The notes beneath the pieces are model-generated. The model was not told the origin of the DNA, did not search any database, and saw nothing but the letters and a program-made list of their open reading frames with translations. Made by a program: the position numbers and the translations under genes. From NCBI GenBank assembly GCA_050251195.1, contig JBFWNG010000009.1, positions 96,829-160,828 of the forward strand: a stretch of DNA of 64,000 nucleotides, read 5' to 3'. Source of the stretch: JBFWNG01 sp050251195 (GTDB lineage: Bacteria; Bdellovibrionota_B; Oligoflexia; Oligoflexales; Oligoflexaceae). Below, piece after piece: positions 1-7,700 of the stretch; the stretch's first letter is position 1; the number at the start of each line of letters is the position of its first letter.

Positions 1-172
1 CGTTCTCCAAGGCGCGCTGAGCTAAGTATTGGCTGTTAACTAAAGTGAAGCTGCTCTTGAAGTTTCGTTGGACGAAGTTTTGAATAAACTGCCTCAGCAA
101 AGCTTCATTTTGAGCAATGAAGCTCTTCTTTCTCTTGATGCGATATTTTTTAAAATCAACAATTTTACTCAT
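1..172 (-). CDS. Partial CDS, N-terminal part of unknown protein
   Basis: A minus-strand ATG at 170-172 opens a frame that stays open to the window edge (57 codons). The predicted start is MSKIVDFKKYRIKRKK, followed by a helix-forming region rich in Gln, Asn and basic residues. The basic start and even codon use look like a real gene, but I do not recognise the family. The ribosome binding site is weak. The C-terminus lies outside the window. Confidence 0.5.
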   Translation of the reverse strand, partial: MSKIVDFKKYRIKRKKSFIAQNEALLRQFIQNFVQRNFKSSFTLVNSQYLAQRALEN

Positions 173-377
173 ACCAGAGACCTAATCTCATTCCAATGAA
201 ACCCCTTGGCTACTATAGATTCATCGGCTTCTCTGTTCATTTCTAAAGGAAAATAAGCTGGTTATCAAGCGCGGCAGGAACTGCCTAATTGACCTAGGAA
301 AAATGTAGTTATTCCGAGTGGTTGTTGGGGGCATGTAAAGTTGATAGGCTGGAGCTAAGGCAAGGAGAGGCCCAAAA

Positions 378-755
378 ATGGCGACAATTTCTGCTGGCGA
401 TATCGTATTTGGACCCGACGGAAGGCCCGGCGTGGTGGTCGGTCGGAAGCCGGAAACCAACGAATTGTTGGTCGAGAAAGGCGGACCCGAATACGAGAAA
501 GCTCGACGCCGGGGTTTCATCAACGGGGTGCCCCAGAACCACAGGCCGAAGTTCAATGAAATTGTCGACCAGGTTCTAGAGCTGAAGACCCCGCGAGAAA
601 AGATCCAAATGCTCACGGATCGGATTGGTGAGCTTAAGCAGGATCCCAGGAATCACTTGCTGACAAAGTATCTTGAGGGCGAACTTTCTCACGTCATGAA
701 CGCTGCAGGCGAATCGATGCAAACGTATGCTGTCGAAGAGTCTGAGGTTAAATAA
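378..755 (+). CDS. Small conserved-looking protein, SH3-like N-terminus (paralogue 1)
   Basis: 125 aa, function unknown. The ATG is preceded by AAGGAGAGG at good spacing. Residues 5-33 (AGDIVFGPDGRPGVVVGRK) look like a small KOW/SH3-type beta-barrel: a Gly-Asp turn, then alternating Val/Ile strands. The second half is helical. It is a clear paralogue of the next gene: both have KFN-(E/Q)-I-(V/L)-D-(Q/E) in the middle and a DP-x-N-x-x-(L/I) motif before the last helix. Only 15 bp separate the two genes, so they are probably co-transcribed and may form a heteromer (inference). No signal peptide, so probably cytoplasmic. Confidence 0.75.
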   Translation: MATISAGDIVFGPDGRPGVVVGRKPETNELLVEKGGPEYEKARRRGFINGVPQNHRPKFNEIVDQVLELKTPREKIQMLTDRIGELKQDPRNHLLTKYLEGELSHVMNAAGESMQTYAVEESEVK

Positions 756-770
756 GCATAGGAGTATGAT

Positions 771-1148
771 ATGGCAAACATCGGCGATTTGGTCCCAAAA
801 GCGGGCATCTACACCAACCCTGGCGTAGTCGTGGAAAAGAAGGAAGATGGAACGGTCGTCGTTGATACCGAGCCAATGGTCATCAACAAGTACCACCGTT
901 ACGCAAACACGACCGGCTTAAGCGAGCCAGAAAAGATGAAGTTCAACCAGATCCTTGACGAAATCTATGTCAAGGAAAACGACGTTGAAAAAATCGAGGA
1001 CATTCAGGTTCACATCGACAAGCTGAGTGTAGATCCCATGAACTCAAACATCGTGCAGTATCTTCGAAACCAGCAGGCGCATCTTATCCGCCAAGCCAAA
1101 AACTTACCCAGGAACTACACTTGGGAAGAGGGTAGGATTCGAATCTAA
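771..1148 (+). CDS. Small conserved-looking protein, SH3-like N-terminus (paralogue 2)
   Basis: 125 aa, the same length as its upstream paralogue. It begins MANIGDLVPKAGIYTNPGVVV, again a Gly-Asp-x-Val strand followed by a Gly-Val-Val-Val strand. The shared core KFNQILDEI lies near residue 63, and DPMNSNIVQYL near residue 88 matches DPRNHLLTKYL of paralogue 1. The start has a GGAG site. The gene ends 6 bp before the convergent TPR gene. Function unknown; the tandem pair looks like an old duplication with marked divergence. Confidence 0.75.
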   Translation: MANIGDLVPKAGIYTNPGVVVEKKEDGTVVVDTEPMVINKYHRYANTTGLSEPEKMKFNQILDEIYVKENDVEKIEDIQVHIDKLSVDPMNSNIVQYLRNQQAHLIRQAKNLPRNYTWEEGRIRI

Positions 1149-1154
1149 CGCAGG

Positions 1155-2372
1155 CTATGCCGCGCCAAGGGATTTCTTGGCGTGGATCGACGCAACGAGG
1201 CTCGCAGCCTTTTTGTAGTTGGGTTCTTTGATCAGTGCGATCTTCAGAAATTCGAGAGCCATTTTTGGTTTGTTCCATTTGTGGTAACAAAGCCCTATGT
1301 TGTAGAACAACATGGGGCCTTTGCTTTGTTGGGGCAAAACGAACTGAGCCTTTGAGTAATGGATAAGGGCTTCTTTAAAACTCCCGGCTTTGACGAGATC
1401 GATTCCGATTTTGTTGAGGTACTGCGCGGTCTTGTAGGCGATGGTAGATCTCGCTAGCAACGCTCGGGCTTCTTCAAGGTTTTCCTGCCTAAATCGTATT
1501 TCCGCCAGGCCGTTCAGGGCCGTGCTGCAATACTTGTCCTTCTGCAATGCCAATTGAAAATAGTGCTCGGCCTTGTCGTCTTGGCTGGCCATGGCGTGGA
1601 TTTGTCCGATCTGGACCGACCTCGACACCGAATTCTTATTGAGCGATTGCATCTTTTTTATGAGATCGAGTGCCATTTGGTATTGATTGGTGCGCTGGAA
1701 GTGCTCAATCAGATTGTTATAGGTTCTGTAATAGTTGGGGTTTGAATCTATCGCCTTTTGCCACAGGCCTACAGCTTGTTCGTTTTCGTCTTTAAGGCTA
1801 TGGATCTGTGCCATGGCGTCGAAATAGACGGCGCTTTCCTTCTGCTGAGATCGAGCGTGTATGGCCTCGATCGACTTGCGCAGCTTATCGAGCTGGCCCG
1901 GCGGCGTCTTGGGGGAGCAATGCGCCAACATACGCAACGTTCGGTGCCAATCGCGATCCCATTTCGTTTGCCGCGCATTACCTTTAACCATGTTCTGCAG
2001 GTCGCCGCCCGCTTCCTTAATTTTCTTAGCGCTAAACTGCGGCCTTATGACTTGTTTCACGGACAGTTCGCTGAAGTACACGACATCTTCATGCCGCGGA
2101 TTTGTCGTTACTACTATGACCTTGGACGCCATGTCGAAAAGCGGATCGACTTCGAGGATTTCTTCGAGGATAGCACCGCTCGATCTCTCTGAGTTTTCCC
2201 AGTAGATGACAATGAGGGGCGCATCTTTGAACCGATTCCAGCTCTTCCTAATGATGACGGAAGAAGACAGTCGCACGTGGGAAATCTTTAATAAGGAAAG
2301 GTTCCTGGTAATGAAATTCCAAATCCAGGTCTGATCGTCACAAATACATATTACTTCGTTAAACGAGGTCAT
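1155..2372 (-). CDS. Degenerate receiver domain fused to TPR repeats
   Basis: 405 aa. Residues 1-125 fold like a response-regulator receiver: an acidic pair CDD at 11-13, a strand VIVVTT where the conserved Thr sits, and IRP near residue 110 in place of the usual KP. The strand that normally carries the phospho-acceptor Asp reads LIVIYWENSE, so the Asp is missing. From about residue 160 to the end there are TPR-type helices (for example AVGLWQKAIDSNPNYYRTYNNL). Last gene of an operon with the HExxH membrane protein and the 149-aa protein. AGGTAG precedes the ATG. Probably a phosphorylation-independent scaffold. It shares its architecture with the gene at 41583. Confidence 0.8.
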   Translation of the reverse strand: MTSFNEVICICDDQTWIWNFITRNLSLLKISHVRLSSSVIIRKSWNRFKDAPLIVIYWENSERSSGAILEEILEVDPLFDMASKVIVVTTNPRHEDVVYFSELSVKQVIRPQFSAKKIKEAGGDLQNMVKGNARQTKWDRDWHRTLRMLAHCSPKTPPGQLDKLRKSIEAIHARSQQKESAVYFDAMAQIHSLKDENEQAVGLWQKAIDSNPNYYRTYNNLIEHFQRTNQYQMALDLIKKMQSLNKNSVSRSVQIGQIHAMASQDDKAEHYFQLALQKDKYCSTALNGLAEIRFRQENLEEARALLARSTIAYKTAQYLNKIGIDLVKAGSFKEALIHYSKAQFVLPQQSKGPMLFYNIGLCYHKWNKPKMALEFLKIALIKEPNYKKAASLVASIHAKKSLGAA

Positions 2373-2483
2373 GAGCTACCTGTTTCTACAACATGGTTGA
2401 TGGTCATGTTATCGACGAAACCAGTTCAATCTTTAGGAAGAATTTATTTAGTTACAAGAAATGATTTGCAAAAAAGCCGATTG

Positions 2484-4643
2484 TTATGGGAAGCGAAACT
2501 TTGCCCTGCGAATCTTTTGGTCGATCAGTGTAATCCCGGCTTCCGTTGTAAAGCTTTTTGCGCTTTCCAGGTGACGAACCGCCAGATCAACCTCGCCGCT
2601 TTGAGTGAATCTTTCGGCAACAAATTGGTGCCATTCCGCCAAGAGTTCATTGGGGGCACCTTTGGGATAGGGCTTCTGCGCAAGAATTTTGAGTTGGTCC
2701 AAAGAGAGATTGGAGCGATTTCGGACAACAAGATAGGCCTGGATCCAAGATAGTCGCGAAAGATCGGGTGTGGGAGGCAAAGGCGCCCATCCTGCAAGAA
2801 AGTTCCTCCACGAAGCGGGGTCTGCGGTTGTGACCTCGACTTCGAGCCGGCTCGCCAACATGCGAATGAGGTAACTTGGATAACCATAGTCTGAGCTCTG
2901 AGCGAGAACGACCCTAAGCAGATCGATGCTGTTCTCGACATGTCCTAGACCGCGAAGAAGGTCGCTTGCCAACACATAACCCTCGGCGTCTTCGATGCTT
3001 TGGGGCGGCCAGTTCACGAATTCCATGATTTCTACTAACACGGCGTTGCGTTGCTGGGGATCGTTGCTTATTTCCGCCTTCTGCCTCAAGTACCCAAGCT
3101 TTGCCTCTCTATCGTTCACATCAAGGGCTATCCGCCATGGCCAATAGTCCTCCTTGGGAATCCAGCCGTCGGGTTGTCGAAGCCTGTCCCACACGTTCGA
3201 CGATAGACGTGCGAGAACTGCTTTAGTATGGAAACACTTTTCATGGAAAATTCCGGAGTCGCGGAAGAGATATTCACCTTCCAGTTTGAGATTTTTATCG
3301 GATTGCTTGAGAACATAGTCTCGCCATTCCTCAGTAACTTGTTGCTGGCCCTTGCCTAGGATGGCTTCTAAGCCTTCGCCACCATAGAGTCTCTTGACGG
3401 TGTCGAAGCCATACTTTTCCAAGAGGAAAGCTACGAGCGATCCGGCAACAGTGTAAGCTTGCGAAGCAGACTGCTTCCAAAACATAGGCGAAAGGAACGG
3501 CTCGATCGATGGCACTTTGCCGCTCTCGAGAAGAAAAGCTGCTTTAGCGTGAATAGAAAAACGGGAAGGCTCCGGCGCCAAGGCTACCGCAATTCCTTCT
3601 GTTAATGCCAGATTCGGATGAAATCCCAAACCATGATATCCGTGTTCGCTCATGAGAGCGTGAACCAGCTCGTGGCGTAAGGTTGAATGGAAGCCTTTCT
3701 CTTGAGAGATATGGACGGAGGGCGTTACCACGTCGGCAACGTCGGTCTCTCCAGCGCCGAACCAAATCTTTTTAACGTTCTCATTGGGGTAAAGAAAGAC
3801 GTGAACAGGTCTTTCCGCGTGTCCAATGGTCGCTTCAAGCTCTTCCATGTGAAATTGGACATCGCGGTGAAATTGCTGGATGTTTGGCACCGCTTCTTGC
3901 GTGTAGTGGATGATGTATCTCGGGCCCAGTATTTGATTAGGAAAGTTGGATATGAGCTTGTCCAGGCTTTGCGATGACTCGGGATAACCCGAGGCTTTAT
4001 ACAGGGCCGTTAGAGACGCCAAAGCGAGGACGTACGCAAAGATCCTCCTCTTAGGGAACGCGCACCAGGACATCAGTGAAAGGCCCGCAAGGGCGTGTCC
4101 GCAGCGCCCCAGAACAAGGCCGGTCGTGACAGGGATCCAGTGGTCGTAGAGAGGACCGTGCAGAAAGCCAAGAAGGACGCTCACAATTCTCTTTTGAGGA
4201 GAAAGCCAGAGGCTGCTCAGAACGAAGATAAGACTTCCGCCAAGGGCAGCGAGTATCAATTTGCGAACCAGGGGACGGCTAGCCCCGCGTAGTATTGCTA
4301 GAGTGCCTGCGAACCCAATGCCATAGCCGATCAATAGGGACGGATACCACTGGATAAGTTCCCAAGTGAGATACTCGCGATAGCTGCAAGGACAAGCGTG
4401 GGATAGAAATGCGCCGAACCCCAAGCTGAGAACGACGGCAGGGATTGCAATAACAACGAGGGCAAAATGAATCGGAGTTGGTTTTAACAGCATTCCCAGG
4501 AAGGGCGCGCATACAACCGTGATGATAGACTGGATTAAGGCGTATTCGTATTCGAGACTTTGGCCTGCGGGCAGGAGTAAAGCGACGAAGGCTATTGCAA
4601 AATGAAAAGCAAGATGGAAAATTGGCTTTCGAGCGTCCAGCAT
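2484..4643 (-). CDS. Multi-pass membrane protein with HExxH peptidase-like domain
   Basis: 719 aa. Residues 1-215 contain about six hydrophobic segments. Residues 240-400 resemble the gluzincin-type peptidase MA-like domain: a VHVFLYP strand, HELVH at 324-328 as the zinc-binding helix, and a downstream LTEGIA whose Glu349 could be the third zinc ligand. The C-terminal 300 residues are helical and TPR-like. It probably acts at the inner membrane with the protease domain in the periplasm (inference). The start lies 7 bp after the stop of the 149-aa gene, which indicates an operon. Catalytic activity is not proven; the fold call rests on the motif and its spacing. Confidence 0.75.
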   Translation of the reverse strand: MLDARKPIFHLAFHFAIAFVALLLPAGQSLEYEYALIQSIITVVCAPFLGMLLKPTPIHFALVVIAIPAVVLSLGFGAFLSHACPCSYREYLTWELIQWYPSLLIGYGIGFAGTLAILRGASRPLVRKLILAALGGSLIFVLSSLWLSPQKRIVSVLLGFLHGPLYDHWIPVTTGLVLGRCGHALAGLSLMSWCAFPKRRIFAYVLALASLTALYKASGYPESSQSLDKLISNFPNQILGPRYIIHYTQEAVPNIQQFHRDVQFHMEELEATIGHAERPVHVFLYPNENVKKIWFGAGETDVADVVTPSVHISQEKGFHSTLRHELVHALMSEHGYHGLGFHPNLALTEGIAVALAPEPSRFSIHAKAAFLLESGKVPSIEPFLSPMFWKQSASQAYTVAGSLVAFLLEKYGFDTVKRLYGGEGLEAILGKGQQQVTEEWRDYVLKQSDKNLKLEGEYLFRDSGIFHEKCFHTKAVLARLSSNVWDRLRQPDGWIPKEDYWPWRIALDVNDREAKLGYLRQKAEISNDPQQRNAVLVEIMEFVNWPPQSIEDAEGYVLASDLLRGLGHVENSIDLLRVVLAQSSDYGYPSYLIRMLASRLEVEVTTADPASWRNFLAGWAPLPPTPDLSRLSWIQAYLVVRNRSNLSLDQLKILAQKPYPKGAPNELLAEWHQFVAERFTQSGEVDLAVRHLESAKSFTTEAGITLIDQKIRRAKFRFP

Positions 4644-4650
4644 TCAAGTT

Positions 4651-5100
4651 TTAGATTGAGCTGAAGAACGACCACTGCCTCGAGCCGTGGCGGCAAAGTG
4701 ACAGGATTTGTCGGCGATGCTTATGCACTTCGTTGGCAAAGGACTTATTGTTAAGAGATTTTTTAGATTGCTCAGGAGCGGCATAGCGTTCGAGATGTTC
4801 GGCCAAAGAGTTAACGAGACTCGTTACGCGGCCCGAGAAAATGCACTCCCCTGGCACGGCCTTGATATTGCCGTTAGAAACGGTTGCATCGTAATCATGG
4901 AAGGGCTCGATAAGAAAATCGTTGTCGATCAGGGAAACGATAAGTCGCAGGTTGGAAATTCGGTCTTTGATCGCTTGGGCCGTTTCAGCCTTGTAGACAC
5001 TGGCTCGGTAGTAGTTGAGCTGGTGTATTATGTCCGCCATGACTTCTCTGGAAAGCTCTATGAGTTCGACGAGAATGTCTACTTGACTGGTACGAGACAT
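4651..5100 (-). CDS. Unknown 149-aa helical protein
   Basis: 149 aa, not recognised. The N-terminal half is amphipathic helix (VDILVELIELSREVMADIIHQL). The C-terminus is basic and rich in Lys, Arg and His. There is no signal peptide or membrane segment. The ATG has GGAG eight bases upstream, and a promoter-like sequence lies 45-75 bp further upstream. It is the first gene of the operon that continues with the HExxH membrane protein and the pseudo-receiver/TPR protein. Confidence 0.7.
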   Translation of the reverse strand: MSRTSQVDILVELIELSREVMADIIHQLNYYRASVYKAETAQAIKDRISNLRLIVSLIDNDFLIEPFHDYDATVSNGNIKAVPGECIFSGRVTSLVNSLAEHLERYAAPEQSKKSLNNKSFANEVHKHRRQILSLCRHGSRQWSFFSSI

Positions 5101-5143
5101 GGCTGACTCCGCGCAAAAATTTTAAATTTTTCTCTATAACTTT

Positions 5144-5174
5144 ATTGTAACAGTACTGCCTCCGGTTCTGTCAA
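5144..5174 (-). promoter_or_regulatory. Sigma-70-like promoter for the 149-aa/HExxH/TPR operon
   Basis: On the minus strand a perfect -35 TTGACA (5169-5174) is followed after 19 bp by TACAAT (5144-5149). The first start codon of the operon is 44 bp downstream. The spacer is on the long side. Confidence 0.5.
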
Positions 5175-5286
5175 TTACTTGGCTGTCGCGGTTTTTGCGG
5201 ATTTTTTGAAGGGCCCGAGAAAACCTCAAGCCTTTCCTGTCTTTATTTCTTGTAGGGGAAATTTTGACGGTGCGGGTTTGGTATCT

Positions 5287-5865
5287 TCATAAATTGAAAG
5301 ATATTTTGGCGTTGGAATTGCTGAAAATCAGCTTGGTTTGCGATTTGTTAACTAGCCGGTCGGAAGTGGCCGGTGCGTCCTCAAATATGAGAAGGTACTC
5401 CTGGGACCAGGGGGAAATGCTCTTGAAGAACGGGGTCCATCGCTCTTTTGGGGTAAGACGCCGGACGATGGTCGGTTTATAGGTTTGATCTCCCGTGATG
5501 AGCTGAATGTTCCACAGGGTTGTGTTGGAAAGGTCGTTCGCCACTTTAGAATTGGCGTAAACAGAAACAAAGAAACCGCTCTTTGTAGAAGCCTCTTCGA
5601 GGATGGGCTGCTCCTCATTAAAGAGGCGTTTATGCCGCTTTGCGAATGCGTTCCGAAATTCCTGTGTAACGGCCGTAATCGTTATAATGTTTCGGACTTC
5701 GAAGTTGTCGATAATCTCGTTGGTTTGCGTGTGCTTCTTGTAGATGTCGTCGTATTCGTTGTCTTCGTCGATCGATGGATTAAGGTCTACTTCGTCCTCG
5801 ACGGAAGTGATGCAACCTTGCGCGAGCAAGAAAATGAAGGCGAGCCTAGCAATCCCTCTTCCCAT
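5287..5865 (-). CDS. Predicted lipoprotein of unknown function
   Basis: 192 aa. The N-terminus MGRGIARLAFIFLLAQGC is a short signal peptide ending in a lipobox (L-A-Q-G-Cys18), so the mature protein should be lipid-anchored. The acidic region after the Cys (Asp/Glu/Asn-rich, about 30 residues) looks like a flexible linker. The rest has beta-rich character with no family I recognise. It starts 11 bp after the diguanylate cyclase stop, and its AGGAG site overlaps that stop, so the two are probably co-expressed. Confidence 0.75.
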   Translation of the reverse strand: MGRGIARLAFIFLLAQGCITSVEDEVDLNPSIDEDNEYDDIYKKHTQTNEIIDNFEVRNIITITAVTQEFRNAFAKRHKRLFNEEQPILEEASTKSGFFVSVYANSKVANDLSNTTLWNIQLITGDQTYKPTIVRRLTPKERWTPFFKSISPWSQEYLLIFEDAPATSDRLVNKSQTKLIFSNSNAKISFNL

Positions 5866-5876
5866 GTGTGGGTCTC

Positions 5877-6761
5877 CTAAATGGTGACTTTGTTTCGGCC
5901 GGTCTGTTTGGATTTGTAGAGCTTTTTATCGGCATCGTCGAGGAATTCTTTCGGTGCCGTCATGTCTTTGTTGAGCTGCGAAACGCCCAGAGAAAGCGTC
6001 TGCTTGATCTTAACGTTATCAAACGCAAAAGCATGTTTTTCGACCGTCTTTCGAATTCTTTCCGCGAGTTCGTAAGCAACTTTGGCGTTGGTGTTGGGCA
6101 ACAACACCACGAATTCTTCGCCGCCGAATCGGCAAAAGATATCGTCCTTGCGAACGGCCTTTTTCACGAGAGAGGACGTTTCCTTCAGAATAAAATCCCC
6201 TGCGTTGTGGCCGTAAGTATCGTTAACTTTCTTAAAAAAATCTAAATCGAAATAAATTAGAGAAAGTTCGCGATCAAAGCTCTTGCTGAACTTGAATTCT
6301 GACTCAAGCGATTCGAGGAAGTATTTCTTGTTAAATGTCTGCGTCCCCGCGTCAATGGTCGCCATCCGGTAGATCTTGTCGTGAAACACGTTTTCAATGT
6401 TGTTATGGGCGAAATATTTGAACAGGATTGTACCTAACCGGATGATATCTCCGTCGCGCAGGATCTGCTTGTTCGCGATTTTCTTGTCGTTGATGTGCGT
6501 GCCGTTCGAGCTGCCGAGATCTTCAATTTCAATATCGTCTCCCGCACGCGAGCATTTTGCATGTTGCCTTGAGACACTTTGTTCGTTGATAAAAATAGAT
6601 GCGTTCGGAGCGCGCCCGATAACCATATCCGAGGTGTCAAGAAAATAACGTTTCCCCAAATTTGTACCGTTGTACTGGACGAGGCACGCCCGCAAGCGTT
6701 TGGGAGGATTGAACACCGTCATCCCAGCTGGATCAGCAATAATGGTCTTATCGTCAGCCAT
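5877..6761 (-). CDS. FHA-GGDEF diguanylate cyclase, DgcB-like
   Basis: 294 aa. It makes the second messenger cyclic di-GMP from GTP. Residues 35-115 are an FHA phosphothreonine-binding domain with the hallmark residues GR (49-50), SxSRQHA (62-68) and GSSNGT (83-88). Residues 140-294 are a GGDEF domain: GGEEF at 213-217 is the active-site loop, DLDFFKKVND is the metal/GTP region, and RKDD at 204-207, five residues before GGEEF, fits the inhibitory I-site. The 20-residue N-terminal tail carries Thr6 and Thr15, possible phospho-targets for the FHA domain. Bdellovibrio DgcB has the same FHA-GGDEF order and, as I recall, is needed for prey entry. Head of a two-gene operon with the lipoprotein. Confidence 0.92.
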   Translation of the reverse strand: MADDKTIIADPAGMTVFNPPKRLRACLVQYNGTNLGKRYFLDTSDMVIGRAPNASIFINEQSVSRQHAKCSRAGDDIEIEDLGSSNGTHINDKKIANKQILRDGDIIRLGTILFKYFAHNNIENVFHDKIYRMATIDAGTQTFNKKYFLESLESEFKFSKSFDRELSLIYFDLDFFKKVNDTYGHNAGDFILKETSSLVKKAVRKDDIFCRFGGEEFVVLLPNTNAKVAYELAERIRKTVEKHAFAFDNVKIKQTLSLGVSQLNKDMTAPKEFLDDADKKLYKSKQTGRNKVTI

Positions 6762-6885
6762 AAGAGTTGTACCTTGTGAGTTTTAGAACTATGCCGGATA
6801 ACTGTCTGAAAGCATAACATTTTATTGTCAATTAGGCAATTACATGAAACCGAATCCGGATACCGCGATTTCATGGGGAATGCAG

Positions 6886-6914
6886 TTGTTTCGGAAGGGC
6901 AATCATATTATAAA
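6886..6914 (+). promoter_or_regulatory. Sigma-70-like promoter for the Sco-like gene
   Basis: TTGTTT (6886-6891), a 17-bp spacer and TATAAA (6909-6914), in the divergent region between the diguanylate cyclase and the Sco-like gene. The start codon lies about 40 bp downstream. Confidence 0.45.
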
Positions 6915-6955
6915 GCGCGATATATATAGTTTAGTCGAAAGTCATGGGGGAATCG

Positions 6956-7606
6956 ATGGGCAAATTTGGCAAGGGGACTGTAAAAGGTCGTTCTCACGTG
7001 CGCGCATTCACGCTGGTGGCGGTAATAACGGCCGCTTTAGCTCCCGCGTTGATGTGGCTTCAGAAGAATAAGACAGAACACGCTTCGACAGGGTTTGGTT
7101 ACACGGCAGAATTTGCCTACCCATACGAAAATAAGGCCGGCGGCCTTACAAATTTTGATTTGGAGAATCAGGTCGCCGTTGTCGGCGTCGCGAATTCTTC
7201 ATGTGGTGCGGAATGCAGACAGGATCTCCTCGAAGCGATGAAGGGCGTCCAGGGGTGGAGCGAAGAGCACCTGGCAGGTAGGAATGAAACCTACGTTCTG
7301 CCCGTCAAGTATTACTTCATGGCCGAAGAGCTGCCTAAAATACCGGCAGAGTGGGGCGGCTTCGTCCTCTCGGAAAAAGTCGCGGCGCTTCTTCCGGAAC
7401 GCAATGAAGAATTAACGTCGCATCCGGCTCTCATCGCCGTTATCGACAACACCGGTCTCTACCGCAACATCGTTTCTCCTCAAGACCAACAAGGCTTAGA
7501 AACGATCAAGCGCGAACTTTCCAAGATCATTTCGCACAGCTCACTTATTAACTACGTGGCGGAACAAACGCTCATGTGGGAAAAGGCCCGCGGCCGCGCG
7601 AAGTGA
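6956..7606 (+). CDS. Membrane-anchored Sco/thioredoxin-fold-like protein
   Basis: 216 aa from the ATG at 6956, which has GGGGGA just upstream; an in-frame ATG at 6944 is the alternative. One hydrophobic segment near residues 15-35 should anchor it in the inner membrane. The domain after residue 65 has a strand VAVVGVANSSCGAEC with a C-x3-C pair as in Sco copper chaperones. A later SHPALIAVIDNTGLY stretch has His placed like the Sco copper-binding His before the V-D-x-x-G strand. It is probably a redox or copper-handling protein at the periplasmic face. Similarity is limited to these motifs, so the family call is tentative. It stands alone on the plus strand with its own promoter. Confidence 0.55.
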   Translation: MGKFGKGTVKGRSHVRAFTLVAVITAALAPALMWLQKNKTEHASTGFGYTAEFAYPYENKAGGLTNFDLENQVAVVGVANSSCGAECRQDLLEAMKGVQGWSEEHLAGRNETYVLPVKYYFMAEELPKIPAEWGGFVLSEKVAALLPERNEELTSHPALIAVIDNTGLYRNIVSPQDQQGLETIKRELSKIISHSSLINYVAEQTLMWEKARGRAK

Positions 7607-7700
7607 CGGCGGCCGCACGGCCGCTCAATTTGCCTTTTGTCTCCCAGGCGTTCCTGTTGTACAGTAGTCCCAAAATGTCCCAAAAGACACAAAGGACCAA

